From Enoplosus armatus (Eukaryota; Chordata; Actinopteri; Centrarchiformes; Enoplosidae), in NCBI RefSeq assembly GCF_043641665.1, contig NC_092184.1:17172108-17236107 (forward strand): 64,000 nt of DNA, in the 5' to 3' direction. The notes below the pieces were generated by a model. It searched no databases. It had not been told where the DNA came from and worked only from the letters and a program-made list of their open reading frames with translations. This document shows, in pieces, positions 24,101 through 38,236 of the stretch. Made by a program: the position numbers and the translations under genes. How positions within the stretch are numbered: position 1 is the stretch's first letter; every line of letters begins with the position of its first letter.

Positions 24101-26729
24101 ACTCCTGCACTTAAAACCGACAGCTTAAACATACACACACACAATCTAGTTCTCATTAAAGATTAACCACAATATATTAAATGGGAGGGTGTCGGTTCAT
24201 TAATTCATTTGTGGCCAGACTGGTTTTATACCAGAACGATCAGCAGGTTTTCAGTTCTTAGAAATATCAGGTGTGACTTTGCAGGATGTAGTATTCCTCC
24301 TTCAGTGGCCTATTATCAGAGATAGGAAACGAAAACCTGAGCAGGTGGCATTACTGTGTAGAAAACAGCTGTATGGTGGGGACAGCATAAGATTAGTGTA
24401 CTACGCTGATTTCCACATGCTCTCAGAGAATATACAGAGTTGACAGGCTTTTGTCATAACAACACAATGAATGTCTCTATACAAATACCATTCTGCTTAA
24501 CATTCAGGGCAAAATGAACAAACATCAAGCATAAACTGAAGCTGAAACACATCTGTGATTTAATTCAGAACACTAGTTGAAACAAAAGCTCAACAGAATG
24601 AACAAAACATGCTGAGACAAAGCTGCAGATGCAGAATTACCTACTGGAGGAGGGCTGGATCTCGTGATGTGAGGCCATGTGGCTGCTGTATGATCTGGCC
24701 TGCAGGATCCCAGTGGATGAGAAATTAAGTCATTAGTTCATAATTGTATAATAATCATTAGTAATAATAACCCTCTATGGCCGCTGTGGTCATTATCGTT
24801 AATACGTTGTATTAGTACTTTCACTTAAGTAAAGGATCTTGATACTTCTTCCACCACAGCACTTTACTGACTCGGTGACTCTTCTACTGTCACCCTGTGT
24901 TTGTCACTTGTGGCAACAGTGGTCGATGCTCAGCAGACGTTTTATAGTCTCGCTTTTAGCGCATTTCTCGTATGAAAAGTGGGACATAACTAAACCTGTG
25001 ATCGATGGATTGATCGATCACAGGTTTGACATTGATTAGAGCTCTGGTAAGGACAGCCTGTGTGTGTGACTGGAAGAAGGAGCAAATAAGGAACAAGCAA
25101 GATAAGAAAAGCTAACAGGGGAATGGCAGTGCACAGGCATTTAGTATGTGATTAAAACCAGTTATCTGACTGGAAAATGGAGAAATGTAACCACAAATAT
25201 AATATAATAAATTTTATGATTACTGTCAAAACAGGCTGAATCTTCTGATCTGCATCGTACCAGCAGTAAACTCACACTCAGTGTTGTCAAGTTTAAAGAT
25301 AGGAGGCTGTGTGTGTGTTTGGTGGGGCACTGTGCATAAAGGAGGTGTGTGTCCATGTTTGTTCATTGGTGTGTGTATCCATACCAGTGGTGGTTAGTAT
25401 TGCACAACCTGGTAGGATGTCTGTAGATGGATGTGGGGAGAAGTGAAAGAGTGAGTGCTCTTTGCCTTCCTTCTCTCTTTCAGCCACAGAGGAAACAATG
25501 TTTTCTGGTTCTTCTATTTGAATGCAGACTCACAAACCTTGTGAGTGTTGGTGTCCTCACATCAACCAGACAAAGAGAAGCAAAGACTGCAACGCTGAGG
25601 TGTCATTAAGGGCAAAATCAACTCTAAAACCGAATTTAAAATGCACTATTAAAACGATTTTGGATCATTAAGTCAGTATTGTGCCGGCCCTCTGTCATGC
25701 TCAGGTGTACCTGGTCGTTTGTTCATACTCTCTTGCAGATAAACTGATGGGTGGAACTGGGCCCAATGCCTCCAGCCACTATAAAAGCTGTTACCTCAGC
25801 CCTCCAGAGACGCTCTACACTGAGGGCACTGGCTTCATGTCTTTTTTCATTTGTTTTGTTAATAAATGAAAGTTAAGCACATTTCTGTCCCTTTATTTGC
25901 CCTATCGGCTGGCCATGACTCACATAATCATAGAAAACTGTCTGCTTAAACATGCCTTCTCACCAAACCACATTGTGTGTGTATCCTTGAGGCAGACGTG
26001 TTCGCAGTCTTTCCTTCCTCTTAACATTTGCAAAAAACACGATTTTAAATCATGCATCGTTTCCATCCATGTTTTCTACCTTGCAGTCTTCTTCCTCGTG
26101 GCTTTGCGGATGCATTGCTCTTGTAAAAACCTCCACAGGGCACCTTTAAGTGTGTAAACGGAGCATCAGTTGAGATTGAAAGTTCATTCTTGACCCTGAA
26201 AATTTAACAATCCCACCACAAAATGGAGCCGAGATTGTTTTGAACATTGAACTGATGTCATCAAGTAACACATATGTGTTTGCATGACATTACTAGTGTC
26301 GCCTCTCTGCCATTTTAACTCAAATTAAATTCAAATTCACAAATAGTTTTTTACGGGAATAATATGCGTGAATCCAATTTAGGGGCAGAATTTCCCTTTG
26401 ATGCATCTTAGTGATAAATCTTGATTTGTGACTCATGCAGGCCTACAAAGAGAAAGGAGAAAGGAGAAAGAAAGGAGCTCCGTGTTGAGGGGTGAGGCTC
26501 TGACTTATCTGTTGCTGTAACTATTCTGTTCATTTTCGTACTATACAATAAACTGGAATCAGGCGGACCATAGGAAACTGTCACTCATATATTCTACATC
26601 AAGCTGTACCGTACACGCATCTCCGAGTTTTTTCTCAGTACAATCTGAATCCCACAGGGCAATAAGATTTACCCTGCGAGGAAAAATAATAATGCCAATG
26701 AATTCTGAATAAAAAGGTCACACGAGGCA
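21151..26729. other. Intergenic region
   Basis: No exon is recognised. The longest open frame (21872-22222, plus, 116 codons) has no feature I know and no splice-site context. The stretch contains a perfect 15-bp inverted repeat (24992-25027) and scattered AT-rich sequence. A TATAAAAG followed about 80 nt later by AATAAA (about 25781-25866) could be an LTR remnant, but no ends were found. Confidence 0.5.
24992..25027. repeat. Perfect 15-bp inverted repeat, 6-nt loop
   Basis: AAACCTGTGATCGAT at 24992-25006 is followed by the loop GGATTG and then by the exact reverse complement at 25013-25027. The pairing does not extend beyond the arms, so it is too short for a typical pre-miRNA. Confidence 0.95.
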
Positions 26730-29700
26730 ATCTTCCTTTTATAGGAAAATTTTAATAGTTATTCAATGTTCTACATTTTACAGTAAATATACAATTACAA
26801 ACTTGGCTTAGTTATAGTACTAAGATCACTAACTGATCTTTAAAAAAACAAAACAAAAAAAAAACCCCTCAACAACAAAAAAAACGTAAAAAAACAAAAA
26901 TTAAAAACAGATTTACACTTCATATCACAAGCCTGACGCTGGCCCTTCACTCTGGACCAAATAGCTAACATACAATTCACTTCTCTCAACGCTGAACAGA
27001 CGTTGGGCTTCTGTTTCAAACACAACCTTACGGTAACAGATATACCATAGCATGTGCAAACTGGGTACCAAACTAAAACTTCCAAAGATGGGGTTGTTCC
27101 TAATACTCGATCCAGGGGGGGATACAAGTATGCTTTTTTTTGGAAGACAAGGAATTTCCACTTTTTGCATCACATTTAGTGTCAAATTAAACTAAGAGAT
27201 ATCTCTGACAAATTGAAATTAAAAAGCTGCAGCAGAACATCAAAGACATTTAAGAGCCTACTATTCACTGTGATAGTAGTGTTTTAATTTATACTCGTGA
27301 AAAAAAAAAACTAAGACTTAGCAACAGCAAGGCAAAAAAAGAAGAGAGAGAGGGGAGATGAGAGGAGAGGTGTTATGAATAGTTCTGGTCGCATTTTCAC
27401 TGTCAAAGTGAAGAGGCGCAAGATTAAAATACACTGGAAATAAACAAAAAAGAACCGAGGGATCCTCATTAAAGTTACCACCTTTCGATGTTTGGAAATG
27501 TCAGCGGGGACAGAATGATGAATGATAGGAAGAAAATAAAAGACCCATGATTAAGACAACTTTGCACCCTAAACACATCAAAGGGTTCAACTATCCATTT
27601 TGACGTCAGTGCAAATTGAAATAAATGAGAGGCAAGGAATGGAGTTAAATGAGGAAGCTGTTTCACCACCCTGAAAAACGAACCTGCTCTCTGGAAGTCG
27701 TTTACCTTCAACTGCTCCAAATGCTCTGTGGGTCTGCCTCTCTACTGGGCCTCCACATTAAAACTGAATTACTGAAAGCAGCTCAACCCCGAAAAGAAAA
27801 ACTCTTTCTTAGTAACGCTTAACTTAAAATGATCAACTCCTCCTATAAGAACAGATAAAACCTTATTTGATGTCTATTTTTTGTTGCCTAAAATGGCATT
27901 TGTGTCCTAAAAGAGACATAATTTGGTAAACGCCGCCCCAAAATTGTCTCTGTGCTCAAAATGTGACATCCGATTGTGTGATTCTTAAATGTAAATGACA
28001 CCAATAAATTGTTAATTTATCCTTTTTTGCTGAAAGCCTTGAACCGGGGTGATGCCACTTCCAGACTTTGTTGCTGGCGACATCTAGTGTTTAAAAAGGC
28101 TCAGTGGAGATTTAACAAATGGCAAAAACTACAAGAGATCATCACAATTAGTGACACCATGTAATGAGTGTCATACAGTTAAATATGACTGCTACTGAGA
28201 CGGGGGGGGGGAGTGAGGGTTGCAAAGGTCCGACTGAAAGCACAGCAAGGCCAAAAACACATGAAACTGTGAGAGCAGAGGGTTAAAAGTGAACATGAGA
28301 GGGAGCAGAACATATGTCATTTTGCATCCCTGAATGTAAAAAAACAACAACTGAGGGATACAAAATGGCCTCTGAAGGGAGTTGTGGCAAGAGAAAATAG
28401 CATAAACACGGAGGATACTGTAAGAAAGAGGAAAGGGAGACAGGCAATATGCATTGACAACAATGTGGGAAATAGGACAGCAATAGGAAAACACAGATTC
28501 ACAGGAAGCTAGACATAACAAGGACTCAGAATTCACCAGTTACTTAGGAGAAGAAACTAATATTTACTGAACAACTGTTGGTAAAATATGGCACAGAACA
28601 AAGGGCGCGGAAGCTGAGGGGCTTCAAGACATCGCTCAACACATCTTTGCACCCACAGGACAGAAATGGATGACAAAGATGGCTTCCAAAAGCATCATGG
28701 TAACCTTTTTCAGTCAACCAAAATATGCTATCCATTTCAGTTCTGTCATGAATCCTCTTGCTTCCTCAAGGTCTGTAAATTCAGGAAACAATTATAAAAA
28801 GAACCAAAAACGTGGGAATTTGGTGACGCAAATTTCCTCAAGTTTATTTACTAGACCTTGTCTTAATGTCTCCCCCCTCAGTGACAGATATGTAGAGGAC
28901 AGAGATGCAGAAGAGGAGGTAAAAAAAAATATTAAAAGCACAAACAGTAGCTGCCACACTGATGCAACCATGCTTAGCTAGAAATACATTACTGTACCAC
29001 TTGCTGTATAAATATACTGCATTTTTTTTTTCAACTTAGAGATCCAATGCTATAGTGAAATACACCTGAATATTATGCATACTCATTATGCTCAATTCAC
29101 CAGAGGGAAAGAAGAAAAAAAAACCCATAAGATTTAAGTGAGAAATACTGACAGAAGTAGTGGTTGGTTAAATAAATCCTAAAGACGAGTAACATTGCTG
29201 CTGTCGCAAGAAAAGCCCACTTTCTACATCTTTTCAGTTTTACTGGCTTGAATCAGAATGTACAGGATCCTTACACGGTGGGAACATTTTATGACCCTCA
29301 CGCCGACAACATCCGCTTGATATATTCCAAAATACAAGGGTCGTTTTAAAAATAAGGCTCAAAGATCGACGGTTTTCATCCGACAGCGGCATTATGTAAT
29401 ATTTTCTTGAGAATTAACCTACTAGTGTACAAACATCTGGACAAAGAATACCTCAAACACTCGACCTTATTGTTTTATTTGTAATTACAATATAAATTGC
29501 TTCTTCCTCCCTCCTTCACTACAAAGCCTAGGTACCTGTTACTTAGCATTAAATTAGTCATCAAGTTAATTTTTTTTGTCTTATGTTGTGCAATATTTCC
29601 TCACAAAGTTATTCAATACCCAAATTCTTGATATGTTCTACTATTCTTAGCGATAACTGTAATAATTTTTGAATGGAGGCTGCATACAGAGCCTGTAATC

Positions 29701-32298
29701 CATATTTAGAGATTACAACAATAAGCTTTTTTTTTTTAAAAATCAATTCAAAACGCTGATAAAATAATTACTGTATGTCAACAGTTGGAGGCATTCCCTC
29801 TTATTTTATTGCAATATCAAACCACTTCATCTACATACCCGCGCAGTAAATGCTTTTTGTTATACCTATCTGTACTCTACAGATCATCAAGTTGTGATTC
29901 GAGTCTTTTTTTTTGTAAATCCTGAAAAATACCACAGACCTCACCTAAATATTAAACCCCACCACCACTACTCGGTGTGTTTGTAGTGTCTGATGAATAT
30001 GCGTCATCCTACGGTGGATGTGAATGCCTTTGCATGTACATAAATGCCTTTACGTGTATAAGCATAAAAAGGCAACAGAAAATGGCTGTATATGGTCCAT
30101 GTCTCATTGGCTCAAATATCATCCTCATCTAATGACAACTTTCATAAAAATCAAGGTTTCTGCTGGATTTTTAAAAATGGAGAATAATGTTTCAATGTGG
30201 CCGGTAAAAGCAGATATGTGTAAATCTCCGACTCTTGCAGAAAAAAGCACAGTGAACAAATGGATGATTCTTTTCCATAAAAACTACTGAAAGTCTAAAA
30301 AGCCTCTTAATAGCTCCTGGAGGTCAAGCTGGGCTGCTTCTGACCCCCAACTGAGCTGAATTGGTTTGAGAACAACAGTGCATCATCACGGCTCTGCACT
30401 CTAGCTAATATTTCTCATTTTTCTCTTTTTGCTCTTGCAATTCACATGGGAATACCCACAAAGTTCAAATTTGGACTCAAATTCTGAGAATAACACATTA
30501 TCCGTACGACATGGACCAGGTGTGTAGACATTACAGCCTTCCGATTGGATTCTTCCTAAATATGGTGCACAACCATGCCATGTCATTGATTTGGTCTTTT
30601 CAGCACCCACAGCACTGTGGAACGGACTATCCATTTATCAGCACAGTTACTTGACTGGTCCATTATTAACTGTTTGCTCAAGAGTCTGGGTTTCTGTCTG
30701 TTGAGTGTTTGGTTATAAGTCCTCGCCTGGAAGAAGGAAGGAGGAGGAGACGATATAATCGCAGCGAGAAATCAATGTACAACACATATAGTGCAAAAAG
30801 CAGCCGTGTGTTTGTGCAGTCTCTTGCCGGTGAGCTGTCACAAACACAAATGTCTTGTACCTTGAAATGAAACGACCAACTGAACCCGTGATCTCCTCCT
30901 CCTTCCTTGTTATCTGCCCCCCCTGCCCCATTTTCCTTTCCTCGTGCCAACACAATCCCTTAAACTCCTTCTCTGCTGTCTGCCATGCGCACCCCTCGAA
31001 ATGTGTGTGTTTGTGTTTGCATGTGTGTGTTGATCAGTAACAACATAACTGGAGGTATCGTACAGTAAGTGCCACTAAGTGATCATATGTTTTTCAACAC
31101 ACCACAGGAGCCCCTGTGCGCGTGCATGCTTGTGTGTGCGTGAGAAAAGTGTGCACGACCACCCATGCTGTTGACACGGTTATTATAAATATCCTTACAT
31201 TTTCTAAATGTACTGACCTACGCTAAGGTTAAGATTTCGATAGTGTCACAACATACCAGCCTGCATAGTATGTGGCATGAAGTATGTTCTCTTAGTGTGT
31301 ACTATGCTAATGTGGACACAGTGGGACACGCAGCAGGATGGGTAATGGTCAGTAAGTGCTCTGCTCATAGCGACATAGCACTCACACTGAGACGCAACGA
31401 CAGGGACGATGGACTGACTACTGCCGAAGAGACAGCTACGCGCTGGAAGACGACTGAGATTAAATTAAAGTGAAAACAAAGCGGATTAAAAAAAGGATGA
31501 AGAGGAAAGAAAGAACAAAAGGTAGGAAAAAAGAGTTTAGTAATTCAGTTGAGTGTGGTAAAAAGAAGGAGTATTAAAACATTAAATAACCCGAAAAACA
31601 AAAAACTCCTAATTATGTTAAAACCCTGTGCTGATATCTAGTTGTTAGAAAATTTGGCAGCATAAGTCAATAAGTCTTTGTAGTGATTGATGGAGATGAT
31701 GATGAGGAGTAAGTGCCCATTATTTTCCAGCCAACTGAGCAGCAGCAGGAAGGACCACACACACCAGCACAACACAGAAACAGGAGCAACTGACACCCGT
31801 GATTGGTCAAGAGTCCTTCTGGAGTTCCAATGACAGACGCAGCAAAAAGAAAGTGAGGAAATAAAATAACCATACAAAATAAGGTAATGACTGGTTGGCA
31901 AATGAACAAAAAATAAAAGCAGCTTTTGGAAGAAAAAACGTAAGAGAATGTCGCATAATAACAATAACAATAATAGTAAAGTGGCCGTTGCACTTTAGTT
32001 TTGTTCTTGCAGACAGGTGCCGAGTTCCCGTGGTTACCAGTGGGAGCCCGTTTAAGATTTGAGCAGTTGCATACGATGGTGGACTCCAGATCTGGTGGAG
32101 AAAGAAGAGCAGAGGAGCACATTAGTGATCGGTTTAACACTGCCAGAGACCTCTGAGGAAAAGAGGAGAAAAGAAATGAGAGGCAGAGGGACAAAATGAA
32201 AGAGGGGAGGTGGAGGAGAGAAAATCGGTGTGGTGAGGATCATCTCAAAGAGGGTAAAGCGAGCAGCAGGGGGGCAACACTCACATGATGGGTGGGCT
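26730..32298 (-). other. fam168a: Probable fam168a 3'UTR
   Basis: The region directly downstream of the fam168a stop has no coding exon and few recognisable repeats. It ends near an ATTAAA signal at 26756-26751 (minus strand), giving a 3'UTR of about 5.5 kb. Long 3'UTRs are known for mammalian FAM168A. Earlier polyadenylation is also possible, since AATAAA-type hexamers occur on the minus strand around 28850, 29470 and 29805. The extent is inferred. Confidence 0.45.
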
Positions 32299-32411
32299 CT
32301 ACCAGTGAGGCGGTACGTAGCTGTACCCAGGTGTCCCTTGGGGCCTGTAGGTTGGCACAGTAACTGGGTGTCCTCCAATCTGGGCGTGCTGGGGCGTTGT
32401 CAGCAGGGTCC
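32299..32411 (-). CDS. fam168a: fam168a last coding exon
   Basis: This 113-nt coding part begins [13 protein letters not shown] and ends GYSYVPPHW with stop TAG at 32301-32299. The acceptor is tatcttcctctag. Confidence 0.94.
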
Positions 32412-35400
32412 CTAGAGGAAGATAACAACACCACTCATGAGCTTTAGCCATTTATCAATCCATCTGCTGAACAGCTACGAAGGCTTTGCATGTTCTCTTC
32501 AAGTAACTGTTGTTGCTGTCATTGGACATAACGACTTTCATGTTATATCTGCAAATTGACATGATAACAGCATTTTTCTATGTTTATTTTTTTTGATTCA
32601 TTCAAGCATTTTGGTATATTTTTCCTGTTTTTTGGACATTTTAGCAGCTGTGACAATTAAGTCCAACTCTAAATAAACTAAAACACTTAACTGCCTACCT
32701 TAACATATCAAATGAACCCTGAAGGAGGCTGACTAAATAAATGAATTAATGTAGGAAATCAACTTATACTACGGCTGCAGCTAATGATTATTTTCATTAT
32801 TGATTAATCATATTGATTATTTACTCACTTAATTTAATTTTGGTCTACAAAATGTCAACAAACTGCCTTTGAGAGGCTGGAAACAGAGAATTTGTGGCCA
32901 TTTCTGCTTAAAAACTACAATAAATCGTAATCAAAATAGTTGCCAGCTAATTTTCTGTTGATCGACTTATCAATTAATTGACTAAACTGTTATTCATACC
33001 CTGTTGTTTTATGATATGCACAAATCTATGAAATATGCAAGCCAAACCAAAAGGGAACTCACAACATAACACTTTCACTCATTAAAAAACATGTCTGTGC
33101 AAGTGCAAGAAACACAGCACAAATAAATGACTTCAAATCACAGATTACAGTTAAGAGAGAACAGCCACGAAACATTTAGTCAGTATGTCACGGAAATAAA
33201 CAACATTTCTGAGTCAGTGGTTCTGATCATACCTGCACTCATGGCCATGGTTGTCCCAGCTACCATCCCCATGGCAGCCATGCCATTGTTACGAGGAGCA
33301 GGTACGGGGACGGGGGCGGGGTAGAGGGCTGTAGAGGGGATGCTGTTAGGCTGCACCACGGTGGTGTGATGGATCACATGTGGCTGAGCCGCGTACACTG
33401 GCTGGGTGTAGTACGCTCCCTGTCAGGGTGAACACAGGAAAGGGTTGAAGAGGCTGAGGGTGTGTGTCTGTGTGTGTATAAGATACATAAAGCTCATTAT
33501 AAAATGTGAATGTTTATTCTATTTGAAGGAAGTCTAAGAAGAAGGTTTAACTACTCGTGGTAATTTTCCACTGCAGCAACAAGAGAAGTTAACAGATCAA
33601 CGGTACTTTCTGCCATTTTCCATCTCTCTTCCTGCTTCTGCACTCAAAAAAAAACATCCATTTTGCCATTAAAATGATGCACAGCGCGAAATTACAAAAG
33701 AACAAAATGACGGCTCTATTGTCAACTTGTCTTGTGTGAATGCATCTCAAACAAAGCCACTGCTTTTTAATCAGTCTAATTTGCAAAACAACCCATCAAT
33801 TAAATTCAAAGAATTCTGCATTCTTGATTAAAACACAGTGCTGTTGCAAAGATGACAGACTATTTTGGTTTTCACCTGATTGTATCAATATGCTGTAAAG
33901 TGTAATCAACCAAGCAGAAAACGTGAGCACATTTACTAAAGTGATTAAGTTAAATGGCACCGCCAACCGAACAGGTGCGACACGACAGATCTGGTCAACA
34001 TTTTTCAGTACAGAGTAGAGAGTGTGTCTCCACAGTAATGTTGAGACTTACCTGTGCGTAAAGGTTCTGCTGAGGGTAGGCACTGCGGATGGGGTACATA
34101 GCTGTTGGGTATGGGGTGGGGGTCGGGGTGTAGGGAGGTGGAGCTCCATTTGACTGAGTGGGGGGCACTTTGTACGGGGTGCCTGCTGAAGTATATCCTA
34201 AAAACAGTCAAAAGAAAAGAGAAGAGAGAAAGGAAGGAGGAATACATTATACCAAAGCGATGCACTTTATTATTTCATTGCAGAGATTTTGTTTTCTTAA
34301 ACATGCTGATCTTAAACTGATGTTTTGACCACACAACACTGACATATCATCATCTTTTAAGATGATATGAGAAACCTAGTTAGTAAATAGCTGCTTATTT
34401 ACACAGCATTTATTTGGAGTTGTTTGCTGTGTGTGGAAACGGAGCAGTTGAGAGCCGTTAGAGTGAACTGAAACTTTAAATTAGAGTTGAGTGGAACTGG
34501 TTGAGTCGGGTGATAATTCTCTGTGGGATCATCGCTACAATTGACCCTTCTCACATACAGTAGTCATGTGATCTACTGTTAATACAATTGATTGAATTGA
34601 GCAAATATACCTTATTACAATTCAACATGGAAATCGCTCCCTTAAAAATGTATGGTAAATGGAATATTTTGGGGTTCTGATGCTTGGACAAAGTAAGACA
34701 TCTGATGATGTTACCTTGAAAAGAATTTTTTTCTCTGACAATAAAGGGAATTTTCACTGTTTTCTGATGTGTTATAGATGCAGAGAAAATACTTAGGAGA
34801 TAAATCGATAATGACAATAATCATTAGTTGCAGCCCTTTTCAAACGTTTGTTATACCTTTTGCATTTCCTACAAAAATCCACCAGATGGGGGACTGGTGC
34901 TTTCTTTTTAATGGGACTAAAGTCTCAAAACGATGCAGTTTGTTCATAAGGGGTTTGTGTGTCTTAAAAAGCCTCATTTAGCCAGTCTTAGCATGATCTC
35001 TGCATTGTTTACTGCTAAAGAGAGAACTTGTGTAGTCCATGTATTTGGAATATATTCACCTCTTTGGGGATCATATACAGTCGAACCACCTACCTCAGTG
35101 CAAACCTCAGTGGCACAGAAATAAACATGTTTTAACTGACACTACGCCAAAGGGTTGCAAAGCATGAGATCTACAGTAGTGAAGTGAGGGCATCTGGTTC
35201 AGACGCACCGCATTAAAAGTCTGCTGTTAACTGGGCTCTGCTCTGTGGGGTGCAGTACCTCTGAACCGCCACTCGGAGGAGCCTGAAGGTCAAACATGCT
35301 ACTAGCTAGTTGCTGCTGCAGAGCTTATGAAAGCGCTTCTCTCGCACAAGGACAAGGGAACAAAGAGATGCTGGAGCTGCTATGTGTGTCTAAAAGTGTG

Positions 35401-38154
35401 TGTGTGTGTGAGCATACTCTCACACACATTCTTTGCTCTAACATGGATGCAGGGCATTAAAGGACAATGGTGTGTGACAATTACACAAAAGCCCTGCTGA
35501 CAGACAGTAACAGTTTGTCTATTCAATGGTCTTGAGAAATAATGACATTGACCAAGACACGTTTCTAATCAGACTACCGCTGGCTTGTGTGGAGGTTGAT
35601 GTTTGTCTAGGACACAAAATCTAGAGACTTTAATTTCACCATACATTAAGCACTGTAGAATGCATAGACAGAAATCTGCATTTAAGCATTACCTCTGCTG
35701 ATTTAAACAACGGACTCAATAATTAGGTTCGAGTCTTTTGTCAGAACAAAGCTGCGTGAGCTTTGCCAAAGCGTACCTGATATTTTGTTAGACTTCCAAA
35801 AGATAAAACCAAACTGGGGGAGGGGATGAGAGGAGAGGGGCTTCAAAAGCAGCACAGATGAAATCTACAAACCCATCCTGCCTTTGTGAGATACTTAAAA
35901 TTCAAGAGGAACAAGAAACAATTCAAGTAGCTATCTGCCCCCCATGTTCAGAAAAATGTTTTTTATCTATTCTTGGTAATCATTTCCAAATATGTTATTT
36001 AGGTGATTATCTATTTGATGCTTTCCAAGACAAACATGTTTAATACATTTTGAGACATTCACTCATAAATACCAACTCCTCAAAAAGGACTTTATTGTTC
36101 TTTTCATTCCTGTTACCAATTCATCACCCAATCCCTCCATCTGGAGCTGCCTAAATATCATCTTTAAAGTCATGAACTTTGTCTTCAAGATCCTATTGAA
36201 AAACCATCTTATTGACTTATTGATTGCAAAGTAATATTACCATTTTTCACATTGATCTTTTTGATACGTTTGCCTTTTTTGTCTCCCTACGGTCAGTTTA
36301 TTGATTGCATGTTTCTTTCGACATTTTTTTTTCTTTGTTATTTTGTCTTGATGTTGTTAATTAAACTTGACTTTTTCAATATTGAGTTTGACCTTGTACA
36401 AGCCTCTTCCTTTCTCCTTTGCACATATGTCCTATAGAATTTGTATAATTTTTTGTGCCAATAAATTAAAAAGAAAATCTGCTAATAAAACCAGACTCAC
36501 TGAGACTATGAAATACACCTCAAATGGTCAACATTTGAGATTAGCAATGCACTAGATGCTTTCAACTCTTAAAAAAAGTATAGTCAAAAAACTGTCTATC
36601 TAATATTTATAGAATATTTCCAAATAGCAGCATTCATGCCAAGAGACAATGAGCCTGAGGGAAAACGTACTTGACTCAGTCTGGGTTTCTAGGCTCAAAA
36701 GTTCAAGATCCCGTCACACTAAACTGTCTACATCTATACAGACACCATATCTGGAGAGCACTGAGGCAACTGTTATTCCCATCTGTTGTGGGGACCAGAC
36801 GCTGAACCCCAGCAGACTACGTATCTGCTGCTTTAAGGCCACCAGCAGCTGTTACTGGCTAGATTCCCATTCCTTTACCATCAATGCCCTTTAGGCTGGG
36901 ATCACCACTAGAAACAACCTTCTGATAGCGCAAATTATACTGTGATGAAACACATTTTAAATGGGTGATTGTGGTATTACATCAATTTTCTAAGCAATGT
37001 TTGATTCACAACAAAACGTGAACCACAAGTAACGCAGACAATTATGAAAAATGTGGAGAAACAATATTTGCATTAGGTTACATGTGCATATAAACACTCC
37101 ATCGAGCAGCAGCAGTAACAGATCGTCCGACTTGAAATCAAAATTCCATCAGTGTGTAATTTATTCCAACACACACGTTATCCCAGCCTTAACCTAAACA
37201 CTGACTAACTTTCATTTCACATCAACACATTACTCAACTGGTTTTCAGAGTGTGAACTAAATGATTACTCATAAGCAAGATTAACATCTTTCTGAAAGTT
37301 GTTCAAGATAAATAATGGCATATTTATTGCTTGTTCAAGGTTCTTCACTTTATACATAGTTATACTTCTGTTTTTAATTTCAGCAGACTTAGCACCAATT
37401 TAGAATTTCTTACTGGCGGTCCTAAAATCTGAAACTCAATCTCTACTAACTTTTCCCAGAGTTTATAAAAATGAATTCCTCACTGCAAACATGTTTTTAT
37501 TTTGAATTAGTGTCTGTAACACTATTGTAGAGCCAGGTTTGCACAGATGATGGTTGCAATATTGTTGTCTACAGTTATTTGGCTCATGAAATGTGATTTC
37601 TTGTCAATGGGATTCACACAATAACGCTCTTGGCTTTTTGGCTCTGCTTGAAATATTTGTTTTTACTGTTTGATTCTTTCCTTGTGTTATAATTTTGCTC
37701 TGTATTTTCATATTTTGTATTGTGCAAATAAAGACACAAACAATAGGCAACCGTATCATATCTACTCAACAAAGGGCAGGCAGAATAAAACACACATTCT
37801 TGCAGTTTAATACTTACAAAATGATATAATAATTAAAAATTAAAATCTTTGTGGTGCATTCATCTCTGATGTTTTTCCCTTGAAAAATTACAAACATCCC
37901 ACTAATTAAGACCCAAAAATGGGTGAACTGACAGCAATTTCTCCCAAGATATTATCTTGTTAAATATAAACGAAGTCATCAAATGGTCCGTGTGTGTGTG
38001 TGCTTGACTCACCTGGTGGATACCCAGGACTGCCTGTTTGATAAAGGTTGGGTGTATAGGTGGGGGCCGTGGCAGGATACCCTCCTGGATAGCCTGCAGG
38101 ACATTATAAGTGAAAGAAAAAAATTCAGAAACCATAGCTTTTCAAAGAGAGAGG

Positions 38155-38236
<82 letters not shown>

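Noticed and set aside
24992..25027. Pre-miRNA hairpin
   Set aside because: Pairing stops at 15 bp; a miRNA precursor needs a stem of about 30 bp or more.
25680..25870. Terminal exon or solo LTR suggested by ttgcag, TATAAAAG and AATAAA
   Set aside because: No partner exon, no terminal TG…CA ends and no duplicated flank could be found.
28076..28090. Third CTCF-like site (ACACTAGATGTCGCC)
   Set aside because: It departs from the core consensus at several positions (first CC and GGC).
34886..34900. CTCF-like CCACCAGATGGGGG
   Set aside because: The required C after GG is missing.
34200..38012. Exon homologous to the mammalian FAM168A FQFLHSAY…MKQAWP segment
   Set aside because: No matching translation was seen by eye on the minus strand; a tBLASTn search would be decisive.
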